From assembly GCA_937926325.1 (NCBI GenBank), contig CALAZQ010000509.1, forward strand, positions 1 to 10,504: a DNA stretch of 10,504 nt. The letters run 5' to 3'. Shown here piece after piece: positions 1-5,256 of this stretch. Under the pieces are notes generated by a model. The model saw only the letters and a list, made by a program, of their open reading frames with translations, was not told where the DNA came from and did not search any database. The position numbers and the translations under genes are program-made. Source of the DNA: an uncultured Planctomycetaceae bacterium. Its GTDB lineage: Bacteria; Planctomycetota; Planctomycetia; Pirellulales; UBA1268. Within the stretch, counting starts at the first letter, position 1. Each line of letters begins with the position of its first letter.

Positions 1-15
1 ATCATGTCGCCCCGA
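1..15 (+). tRNA. 3' end of a tRNA cut by the window edge (possibly tRNA-Pro)
   Basis: The first bases read like the end of a T-loop and T-stem (ATCATGT), a seven-base acceptor strand CGCCCCG and a discriminator A. Many bacterial tRNA-Pro genes carry this acceptor strand with the same discriminator. A CCA end is not encoded (CTCA follows). A hairpin begins five bases later, as expected of a tRNA terminator. The anticodon and 5' half lie outside the window, so both the call and the amino acid are inference. Confidence 0.4.
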
Positions 16-19
16 CTCA

Positions 20-49
20 CGAAAGCTCCTTGGAAACAAGGGGCTTTCG
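20..49 (+). terminator. Strong hairpin after the putative tRNA
   Basis: The inverted repeat CGAAAGC-T-CCTTG / CAAGG-G-GCTTTCG closes a GAAA tetraloop. It gives a 13-pair stem with one G-U wobble. A short T-containing stretch (CGTTTCT) follows, so it is a plausible but imperfect intrinsic terminator for the upstream tRNA. Confidence 0.6.
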
Positions 50-319
50 GCGTTTCTGGGCCGAGCGGCGGGCAGGGCGGAAACTCGCTGGCGCTACGCT
101 GGGGCAACTCCGGGGCAATTCACGGGCCTTGACCGGCTGACACCCCCCGGGGAGGGTAAGTAATACACGTCGACCTTGCCACGCTGACATCAATATGAGG
201 ATCTTTCGGCACTCCGCTAATTCGCCGAAAGGGAGATGCGGTTCCTCCGAGCAACGACCGCGAGCAAACTGTCGGCCAACTGTGAAACTTCAAAACCTGC
301 CCTCAACATTCTTTGAGCC
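50..319. other. Non-coding stretch between the tRNA end and the FkbM-type gene
   Basis: No convincing reading frame is present. Visible structure is a short direct repeat (GGGGCAA at about 102-108 and 112-118) and an inverted repeat at 203-231. No clear promoter or strong ribosome binding site was found before the ATG at 320. Its position beside a tRNA would suit an integration scar, but no attachment core can be shown without the other half of the tRNA. Confidence 0.4.
203..231. repeat. Perfect 8-bp inverted repeat upstream of the FkbM-type gene
   Basis: CTTTCGGC at 203-210 and GCCGAAAG at 224-231 are perfect reverse complements around a 13-base loop. ATC before and GAT after nearly extend the symmetry. 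No T-run follows on either strand, so it does not look like a terminator. The same octamer CTTTCGGC also occurs at 44-51 in the tRNA-proximal hairpin. An operator or leader hairpin is possible, but no function can be assigned. Confidence 0.5.
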
Positions 320-1039
320 ATGCTGAATCTGCAGAAGTTCTTCGGTGATACTCGGCGACAGCTTCGCCGCGCAGTTCCTCCAGCAACGTTCTGCGGCGTG
401 CAGTTGGCATTGGCGTATCAGCTTGCCCGGGGGATCGCAGGCAGCCTCGTCCAGATCGGCGCCTGCGACGGAACAGCGGGTGATCCGATTAGCCAGTTTG
501 TTCGCCGGGGCGTCATGCGGGCGGTACTGGTCGAACCGGTCGAGGCCCACTTTTGTGAACTCGAAAAAACCTATGCAGGTGTTGCCGGTGTCTCGCTGGT
601 CCAGGCTGCCATCGCCCACGAGGATGGTGTTGCAACGATGTACCGTGCCCGCAAAGCGGGGCGGTGGGAAACTGATGAATGGGTTGGCCAGGTCACCTCC
701 TTCGACCCCCAGCACCTCACCAAGCACGGCGTGAAGCCAGACGAAATCGAGGCGATCGATGTGCCAGCCATTTCACTGGACTCGTTGCTGAAGCAGTTTG
801 AAATTGAGCAACTCGACTTTCTCCAGGTTGATGCAGAGGGGTTTGATGCTGAGGTTGTCAAGATGGCTCTCGCCCTGCCGCAGACTCCCAGCGTGATCAA
901 CTTTGAGCGGGTGCACCTGACTGTCGCTGATCTCAAAGAAGTCTTTGGGATGCTCCAAAGCCACGGATACAGTTGGGTCCACGACAGTTTTGACACCCTC
1001 GCCCTTCACCGACGCTTTACCGCGACCTGGCAGTCCTGA
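320..1039 (+). CDS. FkbM family SAM-dependent methyltransferase
   Basis: This 239-residue protein fits the FkbM methyltransferase family, which O-methylates sugars and other small hydroxyl groups, often in surface polysaccharide clusters. The SAM-binding motif I is VQIGACDG (44-51), with an acidic residue ending the next strand in LVEPV (E72). The family-typical LQVDAEGFD (168-176) and INFERVHL (193-200) follow. There is no signal peptide or membrane segment, so it should be cytosolic. The ATG at 320 has only a weak GAG before it, but no later start keeps the N-terminal helix. Its codons are less GC-rich than those of genes after 3000. The glycosyltransferase 137 bases downstream on the same strand suggests a shared glycan substrate, which is inference. 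Confidence 0.9.
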   Translation: MLNLQKFFGDTRRQLRRAVPPATFCGVQLALAYQLARGIAGSLVQIGACDGTAGDPISQFVRRGVMRAVLVEPVEAHFCELEKTYAGVAGVSLVQAAIAHEDGVATMYRARKAGRWETDEWVGQVTSFDPQHLTKHGVKPDEIEAIDVPAISLDSLLKQFEIEQLDFLQVDAEGFDAEVVKMALALPQTPSVINFERVHLTVADLKEVFGMLQSHGYSWVHDSFDTLALHRRFTATWQS

Positions 1040-1176
1040 CTGCCTGAAGGCAAAGCCAGCCGTGGCCTTTTTCGCAAGGGGCGAATCCAACCAGAGCACA
1101 GGTTTTCAGGGTCCGCTACCACTGGATCCGGCGGCCGCTCCCACTGTTCCCGGGCTGATAACCGCAGGAAAGAAAA

Positions 1177-2187
1177 ATGGTCGATCGAGCGGCATCGTTT
1201 CAGCCTCTTCGGCGGTGGGCACCCGGTTATTGGCGACGCCTTTTCAAGAAGTTTTACTGGCGCCCACTGTTCACAGGACCGCCCCTCGGACTGTGCACAG
1301 CCGAATTCGAAGAGCCGAGCCTCATCGGCCGGCACTGGATCTATCGCGTCTCGTACGACCCCCGATCCTTCGGCGATCGAATTTGCCTGAAGGTCGCTCC
1401 CTGTGATCCCGAGGCAATTGACCTGAAGCGGCTCCAGATCATTGTTGGTGCCTTGTGGCAACTTCGATGCTGGCAGCCTGAACTCACGTACCGGGATGTC
1501 TATGTTGACACGAGTGATTGCATCGACGCCGACCTCCCGCATCACGTTTTTCGGGTGGCGAAGCGGCCCGGCGAGCCACATCCGCTGTTGCCCAACTTGC
1601 ACCTCTTGAGCAAGCGTCGCGGGATTCCAAAAGCAAAGCCCTGGTCGAAAAAGGCCACCACCTGCTGGTTTCGTGGAGCCGGAACTGGTGATGTCGATTT
1701 TGAGAAAAATAAGCGGGTGGCTGTCTGCCGCTTGGCACAGCAACTCGTCGGCGTTGACTGCAAACTCACCTCGGTGCCAAGTGGGTCAGCAGATTTCATC
1801 GCCCGTTGCCAGGCGGCGGGCATCATGTCCGCCCCGACCTCATTCACGGAAATGAATCATCATCGTTATCTGCTTGATGTCGATGGCAACACCACATCTT
1901 GGGACCGGTATCTTCGGATCGGCCTGCTAGGGAGCGTCCCTATTCGCTTTGAGCCGTTTTGGACTGAGTGTTGGCACAACCAGCTTGTCGAGGGAAAAAA
2001 CGTGGTGACGGTCGACCGGACAACGCTGGAAGACCAACTGGCTTCCCTCCGCCGTGATGAGCGGCGAAGCCGGGCGATTGCGCAACGGGCAAATGAGCTG
2101 GCCCGGACAGTGTTGTCGCGTAAAGCTGCCCTGCGGGCATTCGCCGACCGTTGGGCAGCCGCTTGCCGGGATTGCTCAATGGCTTGA
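1177..2187 (+). CDS. Glycosyltransferase family 90 (CAP10/LpsA-like)
   Basis: The 336-residue protein resembles GT90 enzymes, which transfer xylose, glucose or galactose to proteins, capsules or lipopolysaccharide. The recognisable part is the C-terminal half. WFRGAGT (164-170) follows a lysine-rich KPWSKK and matches the GT90 WRGS-type loop. RYLLDVDGN (230-238), with the following SWDRYLRIGLLGSVPIR, matches the nucleotide-sugar-binding region of the family. A C-terminal helical tail rich in Arg and Ala (about 285-330) is also typical. The first 100 residues are less familiar. AGGAAAG seven bases before the ATG supports the start. No signal peptide is seen, so it probably acts on the cytosolic face. 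The lower GC matches the preceding methyltransferase gene, consistent with joint acquisition. Donor and acceptor are unknown. Confidence 0.75.
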   Translation: MVDRAASFQPLRRWAPGYWRRLFKKFYWRPLFTGPPLGLCTAEFEEPSLIGRHWIYRVSYDPRSFGDRICLKVAPCDPEAIDLKRLQIIVGALWQLRCWQPELTYRDVYVDTSDCIDADLPHHVFRVAKRPGEPHPLLPNLHLLSKRRGIPKAKPWSKKATTCWFRGAGTGDVDFEKNKRVAVCRLAQQLVGVDCKLTSVPSGSADFIARCQAAGIMSAPTSFTEMNHHRYLLDVDGNTTSWDRYLRIGLLGSVPIRFEPFWTECWHNQLVEGKNVVTVDRTTLEDQLASLRRDERRSRAIAQRANELARTVLSRKAALRAFADRWAAACRDCSMA

Positions 2188-2190
2188 TAG

Positions 2191-2209
2191 CCGAGGTGGT
2201 GAGCCTCGG
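2191..2209 (+). repeat. Short hairpin just after the GT90 gene
   Basis: CCGAGG (2191-2196) and CCTCGG (2204-2209) form a 6-bp stem with a 7-base loop, starting three bases after the stop codon. There is no T-run, so it may only stabilise the mRNA end or be a weak terminator. Confidence 0.4.
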
Positions 2210-2283
2210 GGCGACGAAGGGGTCGGCAGGAGTATGGTCCCGCACCACCGGAACACCTTCCCCAAATTTCGCCGCCTTGTTTT

Positions 2284-2312
2284 TTGACAACGTCACAGCG
2301 TGTGCCATGTTT
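2284..2312 (+). promoter_or_regulatory. Possible sigma-70-type promoter for the Cys-rich gene
   Basis: A perfect TTGACA (2284-2289) is followed at 17 bases by a poor -10 candidate (ATGTTT, 2307-2312). Transcription from here would give a leader of roughly 80 bases before the ATG at 2401. The -35 box is exact but the -10 is weak, so this is tentative. Confidence 0.35.
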
Positions 2313-2385
2313 CAGTGAAGTCGCGGCCGCCTCCGCTGCTTCACCGTCGAGTAATGGATTCGCCGGTTTCCCGCTCTTTCGTGTC

Positions 2386-2392
2386 AAGGAGG
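2386..2392 (+). promoter_or_regulatory. Shine-Dalgarno site fixing the start of the Cys-rich gene
   Basis: AAGGAGG lies eight bases before the ATG at 2401. The frame is open from 2284, but only the 2401 start has this site and begins a signal peptide. Confidence 0.85.
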
Positions 2393-2400
2393 CTCTCCCC

Positions 2401-2901
2401 ATGAGTCGTGCGATCTACCTGTGCGGTCTTTCGGCCGCCCTGCTGTTGTGTCTCGGAACCGTTTCCGAGGCTGGTCTGTTTGGTCACCATCGGGCCCATG
2501 GCCAGTGCTGCGAGCCAGCCTGTGGCTGTGAGCCGACCTGCGGTTGCGAGCCGACCTGTGGCTGCGAGCCGGTTTGTGAGCCCGCTTGTGGCTGCGAGCC
2601 GACGTGTGGCTGTGAGCCCGCTTGTGGTTGTGAGCCCGCCTGCTGCGATAGCTGCTGCGGTCCGAAGCACCACTGCGGACAGCTCATGGAGCGGATTCGC
2701 TGCCACATTGCTGCCAAGAAGGCACGTTGGGCTGCCCGTCGGGCCCACCGCCACTGCTGCGAGCCGGCTTGTGGCTGTGAGCCGGCCTGCGGTTGCGAAC
2801 CGACCTGTGGCTGCGAGCCGACCTGTGGCTGCGAGCCCGCCTGTGAGCCCACCTGTGGCTGCGAGCCGACCTGCGGCTGCGAGCCCGCCTGTGGACTCTG
2901 A
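2401..2901 (+). CDS. Exported cysteine-rich protein with tandem CEP[AT]CG repeats
   Basis: The 166-residue product starts with a signal peptide: a short basic n-region, hydrophobic core AALLLCLG and probable cleavage after SEA (residue 24). The mature part has 37 cysteines in about 142 residues. Two blocks (36-82 and 119-164) each hold eight Cys-Glu-Pro units, mostly as the hexapeptide CEP[AT]CG. Each block has one shortened unit where the CG pair is missing. The spacer has CCDSCC, then a basic helix (about 95-118) rich in Arg, Lys, Ala and His. Proteins of this composition recur in planctomycetes, whose walls have been reported as proteinaceous and rich in cystine and proline. A disulfide-linked wall or surface role is therefore attractive, and metal binding is an alternative. 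No enzymatic motif is seen. It appears monocistronic, with its own Shine-Dalgarno site and terminator. Confidence 0.85.
   Translation: MSRAIYLCGLSAALLLCLGTVSEAGLFGHHRAHGQCCEPACGCEPTCGCEPTCGCEPVCEPACGCEPTCGCEPACGCEPACCDSCCGPKHHCGQLMERIRCHIAAKKARWAARRAHRHCCEPACGCEPACGCEPTCGCEPTCGCEPACEPTCGCEPTCGCEPACGL
2506..2646 (+). repeat. Tandem coding repeats, block A of the Cys-rich gene
   Basis: Eight Cys-Glu-Pro units occur here, mostly as 18-base units encoding CEP[ATV]CG. The fourth unit is shortened to 12 bases. Units differ mainly at third positions (TGT/TGC, GAGCCG/GAGCCC) and in the Ala/Thr codon, pointing to duplication with drift. Confidence 0.85.
2755..2892 (+). repeat. Tandem coding repeats, block B of the Cys-rich gene
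   Basis: This block also has eight Cys-Glu-Pro units, here with the fifth unit shortened. It starts with the same CC-E-P entry as block A and comes after a basic spacer, so the whole block may be an internal duplication of block A. Confidence 0.85.
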
Positions 2902-2956
2902 ATAACCCCCGCTTGATCACTGGTTCGGTACACCGGCCAGTCATCATGCCACATCG

Positions 2957-2991
2957 ACCCGGCCGGGCCTCAGTGCCCGGCCGGGTTTTTT
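2957..2991 (+). terminator. Rho-independent terminator of the Cys-rich gene
   Basis: A perfect 11-bp stem (CCCGGCCGGGC, 2958-2968, with its complement at 2975-2985) encloses the loop CTCAGT. It is followed directly by six T residues (2986-2991). This is a canonical intrinsic terminator 56 bases after the stop codon. Confidence 0.95.
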
Positions 2992-3097
2992 CGTGCACAG
3001 TCACTGCCGGCCCTTGGGAAAAGCAGCCGCTATCACCTTGAGTATGCTACGCCGGCAGCCCTGCCTCACCGACACCTGCCGACGAATCGACCACCGC

Positions 3098-3859
3098 ATG
3101 GCCAAGGCCCCCATCGAGATTTCCCGCTGGCTGGCCGACGAGGTTGCCTCGCTGCGGTTCGACCCACCGACGGCCTATGTCTACAACCCGCTCGTCTACG
3201 CCAGACGACCGCACGAGGCCTATCTCAGCCGCTATGCCATCCGCGGGGTCGAGAACCTGCTGCTCGGCATGAATCCTGGCCCCTGGGGCATGGCCCAGAC
3301 CGGGGTGCCGTTCGGCGAGGTCAGCCTGGTTCGGGACTTTCTTGGCATTGAAGGCCCCGTCGAGCAGCCGGCAATCGAACATCCCAAGCGGCCGATCGAG
3401 GGCTTTGCCTGCCGCCGCAGCGAGGTCAGCGGCCGGCGGCTCTGGGGCTGGGCCCGCGACCGCTTTGGCACCGCCGCCGCCTTTCGCAAACAGTTCTTCG
3501 TCGCCAACTACTGCCCGCTGGTGTTCATGGAAGCGTCGGCCCGCAACCGCACGCCCGACAAACTACCGACCGCCGAGCGGGAACCACTCTTTGCCGCCTG
3601 CGACGAGGCCCTGCGGCGGCTCGTGGCCTGGTGCCGACCCCGCCGCGTGGTCGGTGTCGGTACATTCGCGGCCAAGCGAGCCGCGGCCGCCCTGGCCGAC
3701 AGCGGCCTGCCAATCGGCACCATCCTGCACCCCAGCCCCGCCAGCCCCGCCGCCAATCGCGGCTGGCAGCAACAGGCTGAAAAGCAACTGGCCGCGCTGG
3801 GTGTACAGATTCCAAAAAGTCGCAGCAGCAAAACCGCTGGCCGCTCCCGCAGGAAATGA
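3098..3859 (+). CDS. SMUG1-like single-strand-selective uracil-DNA glycosylase
   Basis: The 253-residue protein closely resembles vertebrate SMUG1, which removes uracil and oxidised pyrimidines such as 5-hydroxymethyluracil from DNA in base excision repair. Motif 1, GMNPGPWGMAQTGVPFGEV (57-75), differs from the human motif at one residue and includes the catalytic-site Asn (N59). HPKRP (95-99), SEVSG (108-112) and NYCPLVFM (137-144) are also shared. Motif 2, HPSP with the following PAANRGW (211-223), holds the catalytic His (H211) and the DNA-wedging loop. A short basic tail (SRSSKTAGRSRRK) may aid DNA binding. The ATG at 3098 fits the family's N-terminus. Upstream in-frame starts at 3044 (ATG) and 2993 (GTG, touching the terminator) are less likely, and none has a good Shine-Dalgarno site. 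It converges on the next gene with a 17-base gap. Confidence 0.95.
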   Translation: MAKAPIEISRWLADEVASLRFDPPTAYVYNPLVYARRPHEAYLSRYAIRGVENLLLGMNPGPWGMAQTGVPFGEVSLVRDFLGIEGPVEQPAIEHPKRPIEGFACRRSEVSGRRLWGWARDRFGTAAAFRKQFFVANYCPLVFMEASARNRTPDKLPTAEREPLFAACDEALRRLVAWCRPRRVVGVGTFAAKRAAAALADSGLPIGTILHPSPASPAANRGWQQQAEKQLAALGVQIPKSRSSKTAGRSRRK

Positions 3860-3876
3860 GGAGCTGGGGCAGATCT

Positions 3877-5256
3877 TCAACGGGTGGTGTTCGTCAGTGC
3901 CGCGAAGCTCAGGCGGGCTGCCGCTGGCAGGCCGTTGTTGGCCCGGTCGCGGTTGCCTCGCAGCCAGCCCAGCGGATGCCCCCGCCAGTTCGCCACCGTC
4001 CAGCCGACCGGTCCGGCCGGCAAGGCCTGCCCCTGCAGAAACTGGCGGGCCTGCTCGTCGGTGAGTTCCAGCGTCTGCCCAGGCTGCCAGCCGTCATCTC
4101 GTCGCAGGGCCAAGGCATGGGCCGGCATCCAGTGCTTGCCGGGCCGATAGGCAACCTCGCTCGCCTGCCCCTGGGACGGCGGCATGGCCGCGGCGAACAC
4201 CGCCGGCCAGTCTTCCCAACGAACATCATGCCGAACCAGACTGCCAGCCCGTAGCAGGCCAACCTCTTCGCCACCGACGACGAAGGGCTCAGGATTGGCC
4301 GTACGGTCCTGCCGACGGCTGGATGCAGCACTCGCGTCACCCGCCCGCCGCAGCCGCACCGCATAGGCACCGGCGCAGCGGTCTCGGTGTGGATACAGCC
4401 GATAACCACCGGCCGCCAGCGGAGACCGCCAGGGTGCGAGCTCGGCCATCGGCTCTTCCTGCCAGCCTTCGTGGTGGCGGAGAAAGTCGGCGATGACCTG
4501 CTCGTTCTCCTCGGCCGCGAACGTGCAGGTGGAATAGACCAGCCGTCCCCCGGGCTGCACCAACTGAGCCGCCGCCGCCAGAATCCGCCGCTGACGGGCG
4601 GCGGCATGGACAATTTTGGTTTCAGTGAAGGCCGCAGCCGACTGCCGCCCCCGGCCGACCAGTGCCTGCCCGGAACAGGGAGCATCGACGAGGACTGCCG
4701 CAAACCGCTCGGCCCAGATTGGCTCCAGCCGTTCGGGATCAGCCGCCGTGACGACAAACCGGGGAAAGCCTACCCGGGCCAGGTTGTAGACCAGCGGCGG
4801 CAGTCGCCCCCGAATCGGCTCGTTGGCCAGCAGCAGCCCACCACCGGGGCCAATCGTTTCGAGAATGGCCGACGCCTTCGCGCCCGGGGCGGCACAGAGG
4901 TCAGCAATCCACTCACCCGGCTGGGCATCCAGCAGCCGCAGGGCCAGCATCGAGCCGGCATCCTGCACGAAGTAGGCACCTGCGGCATGAGCCAGAAACC
5001 GGCCCGGCTGCTCGGTGGTCGGGCAGAAGCAGCCGCCCGGATGCCAGGGCACCGGCTCGGTCGGAAATGGCGGGAGGACCTCGCCTGTCCGCCCTAACGC
5101 CGCGGCAGGTCGCAGCCGAATCGCTTTGGGCGGTCGGCTGAGCAGGGCCTGTTCAAGCTGGTCGCACTCGACGAGCGGCAACAGGCCCTCAAGCAGCGAC
5201 GGCAGCGAAACCGTCGCCTCAGCCGGCCCCCGACGCTGCCGCCGTGCCGGGGTCAC
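3877..5256 (-). CDS. rsmF: RsmF/NSUN-type rRNA (cytosine-C5) methyltransferase
   Basis: The 459-residue protein is a NOL1/NOP2/Sun-family RNA m5C methyltransferase, most like RsmF, which modifies C1407 of 16S rRNA. The N-terminal part ends in GAYFVQDAGSML (93-104). The SAM motif is DLCAAPGAK (119-127). DAPCSG (191-196) and YSTCTF (241-246) carry the two family cysteines, C194 for product release and C244 as nucleophile. GGYRLYPHRDRCAGAY (283-298) is the usual end of the catalytic domain. The C-terminal 150 residues look like the RsmF-specific extension with a PUA-like RNA-binding fold (KHWMPAHALAL, VGWTVANWRGHPLGW). It starts with GTG inside the stop of the upstream gene (GTGA), with no strong Shine-Dalgarno, so translation is probably coupled. 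The exact target base is inferred from the family only. Confidence 0.92.
   Translation of the reverse strand: MTPARRQRRGPAEATVSLPSLLEGLLPLVECDQLEQALLSRPPKAIRLRPAAALGRTGEVLPPFPTEPVPWHPGGCFCPTTEQPGRFLAHAAGAYFVQDAGSMLALRLLDAQPGEWIADLCAAPGAKASAILETIGPGGGLLLANEPIRGRLPPLVYNLARVGFPRFVVTAADPERLEPIWAERFAAVLVDAPCSGQALVGRGRQSAAAFTETKIVHAAARQRRILAAAAQLVQPGGRLVYSTCTFAAEENEQVIADFLRHHEGWQEEPMAELAPWRSPLAAGGYRLYPHRDRCAGAYAVRLRRAGDASAASSRRQDRTANPEPFVVGGEEVGLLRAGSLVRHDVRWEDWPAVFAAAMPPSQGQASEVAYRPGKHWMPAHALALRRDDGWQPGQTLELTDEQARQFLQGQALPAGPVGWTVANWRGHPLGWLRGNRDRANNGLPAAARLSFAALTNTTR

Noticed and set aside
1046..1076. Possible terminator after the FkbM-type gene (AAGGC...GCCTTTTT)
   Set aside because: The stem has only five pairs and a long loop. 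The T-run alone is not enough to call termination between two same-strand genes.
1124..1154. Polylinker-like run of restriction sites (GGATCC, GCGGCCGC, CCCGGG) before the GT90 gene
   Set aside because: Such sites arise easily in GC-rich DNA. The surrounding sequence has no other vector features and leads into a normal ribosome binding site, so a cloning artefact is not supported.
2408..2954. Long open frames in other phases and on the reverse strand across the Cys-rich gene, with repetitive Ser/Gln/Arg products
   Set aside because: A tandem coding repeat whose unit is a multiple of three stays open in several frames. Only the 2401 frame has a Shine-Dalgarno site, a signal peptide and a fitting terminator.
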